NCBI GenBank assembly: GCA_029261535.1
Contig: JAJDBF010000028.1
Span: 1 to 35,556 of the forward strand
Reading direction: 5' to 3'
Source: Nitrospinaceae bacterium
GTDB lineage: Bacteria > Nitrospinota > Nitrospinia > Nitrospinales > Nitrospinaceae
DNA: 35,556 nucleotides
Below, piece after piece: positions 17,354-24,890 of this stretch. The translations under genes and the position numbers were made by a program. The notes under the pieces are model-generated. The model saw nothing but the letters and a program-made list of their open reading frames with translations, had not been told where the DNA came from and ran no database searches. Each line of letters opens with the position of its first letter. Position 1 is the first letter of the stretch.

Positions 17354-17612
17354 CCACCTTAGGAGTGGGGGCCTCCGCAGACGGCGGACGGGCTGACCAC
17401 CTGGTGGTGGAGCTAGCGGACTGAAACTTTTTTGAGCGGTAGCATTTTTAAAGCGTATCACTAAATATTTTTAGTTTTCTGTTGGCCGACCGCAAGGTCC
17501 GGTGGGGCTGACGGGCCAACCCTTGGGATGAGCAGAAACAGTTTTTAAGTGTATCGCAATACTGCTTTGCTGTTCGCCGTGCGCGGAGGACGCGCAGGTT
17601 TTTTTGAAAAAT
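17354..17612. repeat. Dispersed repeat block after the TPR stop codon
   Basis: It starts immediately after the TAA with CCACCTTAGGAGTGGGGG, then CCTCCGCAGACGG, CTGACCACCTGGTGG and CCGACCGCAAGGTCCGGTG modules. It ends with a GCCGTGCGCGGAGG module like those at 3797, 24657, 28444, 31448 and 35404. No ORF is credible here. Confidence 0.6.
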
Positions 17613-17630
17613 AATAGGGGAAGAAAATAA

Positions 17631-18026
17631 ATGGCGGATATTGACAGACTGATTCGTGATAACTTGAGCAAGGATGGGCAGATCCTCAATCTCAAGGCAA
17701 AGTTCATACGGGAAGTTGGAGCCAGGGAGCTGGCCAAAAGGGAAGAGTTGTCCAACTTGCGGGCACTTGATCTGTCGCAAAATGACATCGGGGATGAAGG
17801 GGTCAAGGCGATTGCCGAATCCACAATATTTTCAAACCTGCGTCAGTTGAACCTGAAATCCAACCAGATCACCGATCAGGGCGCGGAATACCTGGCCAAT
17901 TCGGAAATTCTGGAGAACCTGAGATCACTGCAATTGGTGGTCAATAGCCTGTCAGAAGAGGGGGAAAAGGTACTCCGCAACTCCCCCAATCTGATGAGTT
18001 TGACATCGCTAAAATTTCGTGTCTGA
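17631..18026 (+). CDS. Small leucine-rich-repeat protein
   Basis: 131 residues; AGGGG lies about ten bases upstream. Three to four ribonuclease-inhibitor-type LRR units are visible: LRALDLSQNDIGDEGVKAIAES, LRQLNLKSNQITDQGAEYLANS and LRSLQLVVNSLSEEGEKVLRNS. An N-terminal helical cap (1-40) precedes them. No signal peptide; a cytoplasmic binding protein is expected. It is far shorter than most LRR proteins, so it may work in a complex. It sits between repeat blocks inside the Lcl/NHL/TPR cluster. Confidence 0.85.
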   Translation: MADIDRLIRDNLSKDGQILNLKAKFIREVGARELAKREELSNLRALDLSQNDIGDEGVKAIAESTIFSNLRQLNLKSNQITDQGAEYLANSEILENLRSLQLVVNSLSEEGEKVLRNSPNLMSLTSLKFRV

Positions 18027-18112
18027 AGTCAGCTAAAAAGGGCCGCGATCTCTGTAAAAACTCCTTTGTAAAACAAGGGGTTGTGGGGGGCGGTTGGCGG
18101 AGAATTAAAACC

Positions 18113-18141
18113 TTGACTTAATGCGGGGGTTTTGATATTTT
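18113..18141 (+). promoter_or_regulatory. Strong sigma70-type promoter
   Basis: TTGACT (18113-18118) and TATTTT (18136-18141) are 17 bases apart. The predicted transcript has a 5' leader of about 160 bases that contains a hairpin (ATCCCTT...GAGGGAT) and the strong ribosome site GGGGGAG just before ATG 18308. Confidence 0.75.
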
Positions 18142-18307
18142 CTCCAAAACCTTGAAAAGTGCTTGGGTGGGAGGTTGCACCGGCACTGTAAATCCCTTAA
18201 AATGGTTTTCTTTGAGGGATGAAGGTTGGAAAATTTGGGAATCAAAGTTCAGAAGGTTGGAACTTCTTCATATCGCTTGCTTTTAAAAACTTGAAAGGGG
18301 GAGCATA

Positions 18308-18793
18308 ATGAAAAGAATTATCGGTCTGATGACTGCTCTGGCTTTCGTTGGGTTCACTGGTTTGGCCAGTGCAACCTAAACCACTTTGCAGCCGGGCTAA
18401 CTCTCTTAATGTGTTACGGCGGGTTGTATTGCTTACAACTCCAGCGAAGATAAAGACACGACTCTGGAATTCAACGTGGGTCCTATCGCTTACGGTTGGG
18501 GCAAAGTTGTAAAGCGCGTTATTTCTCCGGGGGGCTTTCAGTCCAACGCCATCACCCAAAAAACTACTTTCAAAAACAATGGTCCTGGCAACATAGTGGT
18601 TAACTGCCAGCGTCAGCGTTTTGACCGCCACGATTGGAAAATCGATGCGGGTTCTGGTAAGACCTACCAGAGCGAGTACCATCTGGATCACGTTCAGCCT
18701 GGCACATATGTTGAGCCGGGGCTGGGTCTGCCTACAGGCACCGAGCGCGGTATTTTCGGTACCCAGGGTCAGAAGAGTGAACTGGGTCGCTAG
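18308..18793 (+). pseudogene. Exported protein gene interrupted by three in-frame TAA codons
   Basis: ATG 18308 follows GGGGGAG and begins a clear signal peptide (MKRIIGLMTALAFVGFTGLASA). TAA codons then occur in the same frame at 18377, 18398 and 18407 (codons 24, 31 and 34). After them the frame stays open for 128 codons to TAG 18791-18793, with normal-looking protein (CIAYNSSEDKDTTLEF...). Replacing each TAA by CAA gives ATQTTLQPGQLSQC, a smooth continuation. A GTG at 18476 could start a 105-residue fragment but has no good ribosome site. Options are a recent pseudogene, recoding, or sequence error. The mature protein (about 139 residues, unknown family) has two cysteines near its start and one in VNCQRQ. 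Confidence 0.7.
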
Positions 18794-18811
18794 TTCATAA
18801 GCGCGAATTCA

Positions 18812-18848
18812 ACCGGAAGGTCCTTTTTGGGCCTTCCGGTTTTTTTTT
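18812..18848 (+). terminator. Strong Rho-independent terminator
   Basis: ACCGGAAGGTCC (18812-18823) pairs with GGGCCTTCCGGT (18829-18840), twelve pairs with one wobble and a TTTTT loop, followed by eight T. It ends the transcript of the interrupted exported-protein gene. Confidence 0.9.
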
Positions 18849-19007
18849 GAACCTTTTTGAGTCTGGTCGTCTTCTAAACGAAGGGTGCCCTGCAATTTGG
18901 ATTTTGGTGGTGAAGGCCATACAAAAAAAGACTGGCATCTTGCCTGAATAATATAGGCCGGTACTGCGCCGTCTTTAATAGAAACTTTTGAAGGGTCCTT
19001 TTCATTT

Positions 19008-19502
19008 ATGGAAAACCGGTTTACGGACAATGGCGACGGTACGATTCTGGACAATTTCACCAAATTGATCTGGAAGAAAGAAGATTCTTTTCAAGAGTTC
19101 AAGCGGTTCATCACCTTCCGTCAGGCCAGCAAATTTCTCGATAAAATAAACAAGGAAGCTTTCGCCGGGATCAGCGATTGGCGTCTACCGACGCGCGAGG
19201 AAGCGCATTCTCTGTACTATCAGGAAAAATCGCAAAAGGTGATGGACAAATACGAGATGGAATTGTACATCGATGAGATTTTTCCTCCCGGATGCGGCTG
19301 GGATACCTGGACGAGCAATACCCGTGGGAAAATAACAGCCTACACCTACTCCTTCAGTAGTGGCACTGGTGGTCACAAGGATGTGGACGATAACCTGAAT
19401 TCCAGTCTTCGACCGGTGAGTGGCAAGCCGGATGACGAAGCATTGAAATCCTTTGGCAAAATTAAACCCCGTAAAGGCATGTTCATTTCCGATCAGCGCT
19501 GA
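19008..19502 (+). CDS. Cytoplasmic Lcl/DUF1566-domain protein
   Basis: 164 residues, a single Lcl_C domain with almost no extra sequence: MENRFTDNGDGTILD, LIWKKEDSF, FRQASKFLDKIN, DWRLPTREEA, IFPPGCGWDTWTS, SSLRPV. A short basic tail (KIKPRKGMFISDQR) follows. There is no signal peptide: the domain begins at residue 1, so the protein should stay in the cytoplasm, unlike typical Lcl proteins. The usual sigma-dependent features upstream are unclear. It is the first of the main run of Lcl genes after the terminator at 18812-18848. Confidence 0.85.
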   Translation: MENRFTDNGDGTILDNFTKLIWKKEDSFQEFKRFITFRQASKFLDKINKEAFAGISDWRLPTREEAHSLYYQEKSQKVMDKYEMELYIDEIFPPGCGWDTWTSNTRGKITAYTYSFSSGTGGHKDVDDNLNSSLRPVSGKPDDEALKSFGKIKPRKGMFISDQR

Positions 19503-19562
19503 CTCTGTTCCGAACCCCGAGGTAAGACTGTGTTTTTCAGGGGTTTGGGTTGAAGCTGGGGA

Positions 19563-19591
19563 TTGAAAATCGCCTCGCCGGGTGCTATCTT
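19563..19591 (+). promoter_or_regulatory. Candidate sigma70 promoter in the Lcl array
   Basis: TTGAAA (19563-19568) and TATCTT (19586-19591) are 17 bases apart, about 110 bases before the start at 19700. A second TATAAT lies at 19643-19648 without a good -35. The spacer before it has an inverted repeat (CCGAACCCC...GGGGTTTGG). Confidence 0.45.
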
Positions 19592-19699
19592 AAAAGAAAA
19601 AAAAGGTCCGGCGTATCGCGTTTCGAGGTTCCCCTGTACGGGTATAATTTTGGCGCGTGTTTCGGATAATTTTGAAAGAACGTTTTACTGGAATAATAA

Positions 19700-20140
19700 A
19701 TGAGCGAGACAAAAACCCGGTTTAACAGTAACGATAATGGAACGGTAACGGATAACGAAGAAGATATCACCTGGGCAAAAAAAGATTCGCGTCAGGAACT
19801 GGGGCGGTGGCTGAACTGGGATGAGGCGTTGGCGTACCAGCAGGCATGCAATGAACAGAAATATTGTGGTCACACCGATTGGCGACTGCCAACCAAAAGC
19901 GAGCTTCGTAGTCTGCTTAAAAATAAAGAGATTTACTGGACGATGTTCATGAACCTGCCGCCCAAGAAAAAGCGGCAGGTCTCTGACTATCAGGCTGGCG
20001 GAGAATGGAGTATGTGGACTTCGGAAACCCGCTACGATTCCTACGCCTGGAAATGTTACTTTCCCTCGATGAAAGAAGTCTGCGTGGATCAACAGGTTTC
20101 CACAACAGGAACATCAGTCAGGCTGGTGCGGGATTCCTGA
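19700..20140 (+). CDS. Cytoplasmic Lcl/DUF1566-domain protein
   Basis: 146 residues, the shortest family member here. Motifs in order: RFNSNDNGTVTD, ITWAKKDSR, WDEALAYQQACN, DWRLPTKSEL, MWTSETR, SVRLVRD. It lacks the GCG motif of most neighbours and instead has a basic loop (NLPPKKKRQV), showing that the region between DWRLPT and the WT motif varies between copies. There is no signal peptide. The TGA stop coincides with the start of a dispersed repeat. Confidence 0.85.
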   Translation: MSETKTRFNSNDNGTVTDNEEDITWAKKDSRQELGRWLNWDEALAYQQACNEQKYCGHTDWRLPTKSELRSLLKNKEIYWTMFMNLPPKKKRQVSDYQAGGEWSMWTSETRYDSYAWKCYFPSMKEVCVDQQVSTTGTSVRLVRDS

Positions 20141-20305
20141 CCCACTTGCGTGGGGGCCAACGGGCCACCTGTGGGGCAATGACACTGGGACTTTAATACA
20201 ATCCCTCAGTATCACCCATGTTCAAGAACAGCAGTTCGCGTTCTTGAATACCGTTGGTCGTCAGCCGCCGACCGCAAGGTCCATCAGCACCTTGCGGTCA
20301 AAAGT
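20138..20305. repeat. Dispersed repeat block with 28-bp hairpin copy 2
   Basis: It begins at the TGA stop (TGACCCACTTGCGTGGGGG) and continues with an ACGGG...ATACAATCCCTCA stretch, then the 28-bp hairpin at 20221-20248. About 110 bases align with 31016-31133. A CCGACCGCAAGGTCCATCAGCACCTTGCGGTC palindrome (20267-20299) closes the block. Confidence 0.75.
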
Positions 20306-20340
20306 AATATTTAGAGGTGCCCTACAAGGAGACAGTGGTA

Positions 20341-20970
20341 ATGGCTGAAAATGAAAACCCGGAGGAAACGGCAAGCGAGGTTGAAGGCTCTGAAGAACAT
20401 CCCGGCGATGAGGGACTTGATCTCGATGAATCGCTTGATCTCGAAGAATGGTCCGGCGACGATGAAGTCGAGGATGATGAAGACGAGGATGCCCGCTTTG
20501 ATGGGCCGCAGTTCGTAGAAAACGGTGATGGCACTATCAGTGATTCCCGGCGCAATCTCATGTGGCAGAAGCAAGACTCATTCTTCAGTTTTGGCTACGG
20601 CATCAACTGGTACGAAGCCAACGATTTTATTGAAGAGCTCAATGAGAAGAAATTTGCCGGGTTTGATGACTGGCGTTTGTGCAGTTTCGACGAAGCGCAG
20701 TCCATGTTCTCTTTTTCTGAATCCAACCGGGATAAAGACGGGGCGGAAATTCATATCGATCCCCTGTTTGAGGAAGGGTGCGGTCACAACACCTGGACCT
20801 ATGAAGAGAAGCCCGATTACTCCCAGTACGCGATGAACTATAATTTCATCACCGGCAATGAAAAATGGGAACACAAGGATAACGAGTTCACGCATGTCCG
20901 CGCTGTGCGCGATGAAGTCAAGGAAGAGTGGGAACCGGCCTGGCGGTCGCAGACGCGCAAATTCGATTAA
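20341..20970 (+). CDS. Lcl/DUF1566-domain protein with acidic N-terminal extension
   Basis: 209 residues from ATG 20341, which has AAGGAGA eight bases upstream. Residues 1-55 are Glu/Asp-rich. The Lcl domain follows: QFVENGDGTISD, LMWQKQDSF, YEANDFIEELN, DDWRLCSFDEAQ, GCGHNTWTYE, VRAVRDE. The conserved Pro of DWRLP is Cys here. No export signal. The acidic leader resembles those of the NHL and TPR proteins of the cluster, which may point to a shared basic partner or to a common localisation feature. The glutaredoxin-like gene follows after 39 bases. Confidence 0.85.
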   Translation: MAENENPEETASEVEGSEEHPGDEGLDLDESLDLEEWSGDDEVEDDEDEDARFDGPQFVENGDGTISDSRRNLMWQKQDSFFSFGYGINWYEANDFIEELNEKKFAGFDDWRLCSFDEAQSMFSFSESNRDKDGAEIHIDPLFEEGCGHNTWTYEEKPDYSQYAMNYNFITGNEKWEHKDNEFTHVRAVRDEVKEEWEPAWRSQTRKFD

Positions 20971-21009
20971 TCGCTCCCGCAGTCCCGGGGCCTGGTGAAA
21001 AAGAAAACG

Positions 21010-21231
21010 ATGTCGCATTATCTGATACTTGGAAAAGACGATTGCCCGCACACGCAAAAAGCGCGGGCCGATTACAAAAAAAAATGCATTCCTTTTCTTT
21101 ATGTGAATGTTGAGAAAGATCCGCGTGCCATGGAAAAACTTCTCGACTACACAGACGGGAAGTACATGATCCCGGTGATCGTGAACGTTGATAAAGGTGA
21201 TGTTGAAATAGGCTACACAGGCGAAGAGTGA
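21010..21231 (+). CDS. Glutaredoxin-like protein with CPHT site
   Basis: 73 residues from ATG 21010 (a GTG at 20995 is an alternative; neither has a clear ribosome site). MSHYLILGKDDCPHTQKA matches the first strand and active site of glutaredoxins, with CPHT in place of CPYC, so only one thiol is present. MIPVIV contains the conserved cis-proline. The C-terminal GYTGEE is short. A monothiol exchange or iron-sulfur or disulfide-related role is possible. It sits between Lcl genes in the same direction, with 29 bases to the next, so it is probably co-expressed with them; several of those proteins carry a cysteine in a GCG motif. Confidence 0.75.
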   Translation: MSHYLILGKDDCPHTQKARADYKKKCIPFLYVNVEKDPRAMEKLLDYTDGKYMIPVIVNVDKGDVEIGYTGEE

Positions 21232-21260
21232 CACCGACGCTAACCTGAAAGGAATACTTT

Positions 21261-21824
21261 ATGGGAGTTGCAACCGACCTGGATCCTGGGTCCCCGGAAG
21301 AGTCGCCCAAGGACCCACGGTCCCTGGGGGTCACAAAGACTGACGGGGCTGAGATCGAACAGGTTGAAGATGAAGGGCCCAAGCGATTCATTGAAAAAGG
21401 TCCACATGTGCTTCAGGACACAGAAACCCGTTTGTTTTGGATGAAAAAAGATTCCTGGCTCGACAAGGGAAAGTATTTCAACTGGCACGAAAGCAAGGAT
21501 TATGCGCTTGCCAAAAACGTGCGCAAGATCGGCGGGTTCGATGATTGGCGTTTGCCCACACCGGAAGAGGCGGGCACCCTCTACAATGAGGAATTTGAAA
21601 ATACCGCCAAGGGGGATGTCAAAATTTTCCTCGACAAAACTTTTCCCGAAGGCCCCTTCAAAACTCAATGGTTGATGGCAGATACCTCGACCAAACGACC
21701 GCGGTTTGATTACACCAACGGCAAGGTGATGCAGGCCGATGAATACGCCTTTGGATCGGTTCGTCTTTGTCGGCGAGAGCCGGTGAAAAAGGACGACCGC
21801 CGGGTAAAACCGATACGGAGATAA
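21261..21824 (+). CDS. Divergent cytoplasmic Lcl/DUF1566-domain protein
   Basis: 187 residues; AAGGA is seven bases upstream. Residues 1-45 are a Pro/Asp/Glu-rich extension. The Lcl domain reads HVLQDTETRLFWMKKDSW, WHESKDYALA, DDWRLPTPEEAG, FPEGPFKTQWLM, SVRLCRRE. The NGDGT turn and the GCG motif are lost, making it one of the most divergent copies. A basic tail follows. No signal peptide. The next Lcl gene starts six bases after its stop, so they are one operon. Confidence 0.8.
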   Translation: MGVATDLDPGSPEESPKDPRSLGVTKTDGAEIEQVEDEGPKRFIEKGPHVLQDTETRLFWMKKDSWLDKGKYFNWHESKDYALAKNVRKIGGFDDWRLPTPEEAGTLYNEEFENTAKGDVKIFLDKTFPEGPFKTQWLMADTSTKRPRFDYTNGKVMQADEYAFGSVRLCRREPVKKDDRRVKPIRR

Positions 21825-21830
21825 AACTTC

Positions 21831-22730
21831 ATGAACGAAGTGACCAGTAAAGCCAGGTTCAGCGACAACGGAGATGGCACGGTGAGTGATCTCTCCAGCA
21901 AGCGCATGTGGCTGAAGGAAGATACCTGGGGGCGCAAGGGCAACCGCATGTCCTGGTGGGAGTGCCAGGAATTTTGCAATGAAATGAACAAGCAAAAGTT
22001 CGCCGGGTTTGATGACTGGCGTTTGCCCAATGCCGGAGAAGCCAAGGAGTTGTTCGACCCCTCAGCCAGTAATACCGACATGGAAGGATGCGAAATTCAC
22101 ATCGACCCGGTTTTCCCGGCAGGTTGTGGTTTCACCACCTGGACCACCGAATCGCGGGGTGCCAAGGCGGCGATGGGCTTCGACTACCGTTCCGATTATG
22201 AATTCTGGCTGGCCAAGGAAAATGACGGGTTCCCCAGCTCGGTACGCCTGGTACGCACCCCTGGAAAAACCAGGGTCATAAAAAATACCGAAGACCGTTT
22301 TCAAAAACATAAGAATGGCACCATCAGTGATTTCGAAAATAAACTGATGTGGAAGGCCAGCGACTCCTTTCTGGAACTCGACAAATGGGTGAGCTGGGAA
22401 GAAGCTAAAAACTATATCAAAGACCTCAACACCAACCAGTTTGGAGGCCATAGCGACTGGCGCATGCCAACTCGAAAAGAAGCGCAGGCCATTCATGATC
22501 CGGCAAGCCCGGTGACCGATACCTTTGGCGACACGGTGTATATTCCCAAGGTGTTTCCTCCCGGTTCCGGTCAAACCACCTGGACCAAAACGCTCCACAA
22601 GACCGACCCCAGCATGGCGATGCGTTTCCATTTTTATAATGGCGATCACAAGTTCCATAAACGGGGATTGAGGAGCCATGGTGTCCGGCCGGTGCGCGAC
22701 TTGAAACCTGAGTCGGATGAAACGGCATGA
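21831..22730 (+). CDS. Protein with two tandem Lcl/DUF1566 domains
   Basis: 299 residues. Domain 1 (about 7-142): RFSDNGDGTVSD, MWLKEDTW, DDWRLPNAGEA, GCGFTTWTTE, SSVRLVR. Domain 2 (about 150-292): RFQKHKNGTISD, LMWKASDSF, SDWRMPTRKEA, GSGQTTWTK, GVRPVRD. The two halves are clear internal duplicates, and domain 2 has Ser in place of the Cys of GCG. No export signal. The stop overlaps the next start (ATGA at 22727), giving translational coupling. This gene shows that the array grew by domain as well as gene duplication. Confidence 0.9.
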   Translation: MNEVTSKARFSDNGDGTVSDLSSKRMWLKEDTWGRKGNRMSWWECQEFCNEMNKQKFAGFDDWRLPNAGEAKELFDPSASNTDMEGCEIHIDPVFPAGCGFTTWTTESRGAKAAMGFDYRSDYEFWLAKENDGFPSSVRLVRTPGKTRVIKNTEDRFQKHKNGTISDFENKLMWKASDSFLELDKWVSWEEAKNYIKDLNTNQFGGHSDWRMPTRKEAQAIHDPASPVTDTFGDTVYIPKVFPPGSGQTTWTKTLHKTDPSMAMRFHFYNGDHKFHKRGLRSHGVRPVRDLKPESDETA

Positions 22731-23182
22731 CCCAGGATCAGCCTGTCCAGCCTGCGACCGAGCGATTTGTGAGCGGTGAAGATTCTACCGTGATCGATAC
22801 GCGACGGCGTTTGATCTGGATGAAATTTGATTCGTGGCAAATCAAGCAGGAATGGATCAACTGGAATGAGGCCAGGGAATTCTCTGAAGAAATGAACAAC
22901 ATCAAATTTGCCGGGTTCAGTAACTGGCGACTGCCAACGGCCGAAGAGGTCAAGAGCCTGTTCGATAAAACTCTGGTGAACGAAGATCACATGGGACAGA
23001 AAGCGTATTGTTCGCCACTGTTCCCCAAGGGGTTTGGTTTTCTGTGCTGGACCGGCGATGTGCGATCCAAGGTGCAGGCCGTCCGCGTGGGACTGCGCAA
23101 GGGCGGTGCCATGTACGACAATATTTTTCGCAATTCACGCGGTGCTGTCCGGTTGGTTCGTCCCATACCCAAAGGACGTTAA
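22727..23182 (+). CDS. Cytoplasmic Lcl/DUF1566-domain protein
   Basis: 151 residues, starting in the ATGA overlap with the two-domain gene. Motifs: RFVSGEDSTVIDTRRRLIW, WNEAREFSEEMN, NWRLPTAEEV, GFGFLCWTGD, GAVRLVRP. In this copy the cysteine lies just before WTG rather than in GCG. There is no signal peptide and no extra domain. Its close coupling to the two-domain protein suggests that they are made in fixed proportion and may assemble together. Confidence 0.85.
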   Translation: MTQDQPVQPATERFVSGEDSTVIDTRRRLIWMKFDSWQIKQEWINWNEAREFSEEMNNIKFAGFSNWRLPTAEEVKSLFDKTLVNEDHMGQKAYCSPLFPKGFGFLCWTGDVRSKVQAVRVGLRKGGAMYDNIFRNSRGAVRLVRPIPKGR

Positions 23183-23220
23183 GAAATTATCCGATCCATT
23201 GATACAGGTTTTGAGGGAAA

Positions 23221-23673
23221 ATGGAAAAACGATTTGTTGATTTAGGCGACGGCACCGTGGTCGACCGGGAAGAAGGTTTGATGTGGAAGCAGACCGATGG
23301 TTTCCAGGATGAGAGCACCTGGTACGATTGGTTTGCCGCCGAAAAATATATCACCGGGCTCAACACGAGCAAGTTTGCCGGACGGCGCGACTGGCGCATG
23401 CCGACTCTGGATGAAGCCGAGAGCCTGTTCGATGAAACCGTTTCGATCCGTGACTGTGACCGGTTTGAAGTTTTCATCGATCCGGTTTTTTCGCCCGGCT
23501 GTGGGCATTCCATCTGGACCATGACATTGAAGCCACACAACGGTGCCGTGATTTTTTACTATCGCTACGGGCATCCCAATGTCAACAACCGGGACGACCC
23601 TTCAAAAGATTCGATACGCGGAGTGCGCAACCTGACAGAGGAAGAACGCGCGACCCTGGGCCTTGACGATTAA
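23221..23673 (+). CDS. Cytoplasmic Lcl/DUF1566-domain protein
   Basis: 150 residues; GAGGG lies just upstream. Motifs: RFVDLGDGTVVD, LMWKQTDGF, WFAAEKYITGLN, DWRMPTLDEA, DPVFSPGCGHSIWTM, SIRGVRN. It is the last of eight Lcl genes and lies 38 bases after the previous one. No signal peptide. As in its relatives, the segment between the DWR motif and the final VR strand differs most, which in this fold corresponds to the exposed ligand-facing loops. Confidence 0.85.
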   Translation: MEKRFVDLGDGTVVDREEGLMWKQTDGFQDESTWYDWFAAEKYITGLNTSKFAGRRDWRMPTLDEAESLFDETVSIRDCDRFEVFIDPVFSPGCGHSIWTMTLKPHNGAVIFYYRYGHPNVNNRDDPSKDSIRGVRNLTEEERATLGLDD

Positions 23674-23848
23674 ATCTTCTACAGTTCTTTCGGCATCGGG
23701 TTCGTTGAAATAATATTTTTCAGGGCCTTGATTTTTTCAACACCGCCTTGGCGGGAGTTCACAGGCCCACAACATTTTCGGTCGCTTTTGGTGAATGCCA
23801 AAAGAGAGAGCCGGACCTAGCAAACATTCTCGCTTTGGAGACCGGGTG

Positions 23849-24622
23849 ATGGAGTCCTACAGCATCATCAACGCATACAGCCTGATCAATCCGCAGGAAA
23901 GCCAGAACACGATTCTGACTTACCGGTTTGAAGAAGAAAATTACAAGAACCGGTATATCCTGGAGGATTATTACGACACCAATCCTTTCAATGATAATCA
24001 GTCCGCCGTGTTGTCCTTTCGCGATGAAGAGAACCCGGAGCTCCGCATGTCCTTCATCTTCAATTTCAACCGGACTCGTGGCGTTGTTCCAAACCAAACA
24101 AAACTGACCGAAGTGCAGACCAAAATCGCAGATAACTTCATCAAGGATATGGCAGAGGAATTGCTGGTGTTGTTCAAACAGCGTTATCTGGAAGCCAAGG
24201 CTTATGGCGAAAAAGAACCCTATTCTTATCTGGTGTTTGACTCCAAGCGATTCGTCAATTATATGGAACTTGCTCCCAAGAGCGGTCAGCTACTCGACTT
24301 TTCCTTCGGCGAACAAAAGTATTTCGCTGAGGATGCTTACAATATGGACCCGGAAAGGGCCAACCGGAATGTGCGCCTGACTTTCTATAAACTGGATCCA
24401 AACGATGAGAAGTTGCCGCCTGTTTTTCATTACACGTACTTTTTTAAAGAGAACAAGCGGGCGGATGAAGATGCCAAACTCGAAGGCGAGCAGGCCGAAA
24501 TGCTGGTGGAACTCAACCGGTACATCCCCAACTTGTTCGATGTTTTAAAGAAGCGATATAAGGAAGCCAAGAAGGTGGGGGAAATGTTGCAGGAATCCCA
24601 GTCTGGAGCGCAGGTAAACTGA
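23849..24622 (+). CDS. Conserved-looking hypothetical protein
   Basis: 257 residues from ATG 23849 with GGAG eight bases upstream; the frame extends to 23795 but without a better site. The protein is alpha/beta with two similar-looking halves: YRFEEENYKNRYILEDYYDTNPFNDNQ...FRDEENPELRMSFIFNFNR, and later YLVFDSKRFVNYMELAPKSGQ...VRLTFYKLDPNDEKLPPVFHYTYFF, each followed by a helix ending in LLVLFKQRYLEAKAYGE or LFDVLKKRYKEAKKVGE. This suggests an internal duplication. No signal peptide, and no family is recognised. It lies between the Lcl array and the parvulin gene in the same direction. Confidence 0.75.
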   Translation: MESYSIINAYSLINPQESQNTILTYRFEEENYKNRYILEDYYDTNPFNDNQSAVLSFRDEENPELRMSFIFNFNRTRGVVPNQTKLTEVQTKIADNFIKDMAEELLVLFKQRYLEAKAYGEKEPYSYLVFDSKRFVNYMELAPKSGQLLDFSFGEQKYFAEDAYNMDPERANRNVRLTFYKLDPNDEKLPPVFHYTYFFKENKRADEDAKLEGEQAEMLVELNRYIPNLFDVLKKRYKEAKKVGEMLQESQSGAQVN

Positions 24623-24880
24623 AGGCACCTCTATAAATTGCTTTTGGCCGCGAGGTGCTGGCGCACGGCTAACGGAAAAGCAAACCATTGCCTGTCATTC
24701 TGATGAACCCGAAGGGTGAGGAAGAATCTCGCCTTGGACCTTGTGGTCGATAAACTGGATTCAAGAACGCGAATAGCGGTTCTTGAACATGGGTGGTGCG
24801 CGAAAGAGAAGGTGTTAAAACCCCAGTTTTATCGCCTGCCATTTGTACGTTAGCTCCACCGCAAGGTGGTCAAAATAAAG
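24623..24880. repeat. Dispersed repeat block with 28-bp hairpin copy 3 (inverted)
   Basis: After the TGA stop there are GGCACCTC...GAGGTGCT arms, a GTGCTGGCGCACGGCTAACGG module, and a GTCATTCTGATGAACCCGAAGG...GAAGAATCTCGCC module. The 28-bp hairpin lies at 24760-24787 in the opposite orientation to the other copies, and a CTCCACCGCAAGGTGG hairpin follows just before the parvulin ribosome site. Confidence 0.75.
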
Positions 24881-24890
24881 GAAGAACACC

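Noticed and set aside
18377..18409. Genetic code change with TAA read as glutamine
   Set aside because: TAA ends many intact genes in the window (for example at 1894, 14592, 15797, 17353 and 25484), so a general reassignment is not possible; only local recoding or mutation remains.
15856..23673. Diversity-generating retroelement acting on the Lcl-fold genes
   Set aside because: The C-type-lectin-like fold is a common DGR target, but I see no reverse transcriptase, accessory gene or near-identical template/variable repeat pair in the window.
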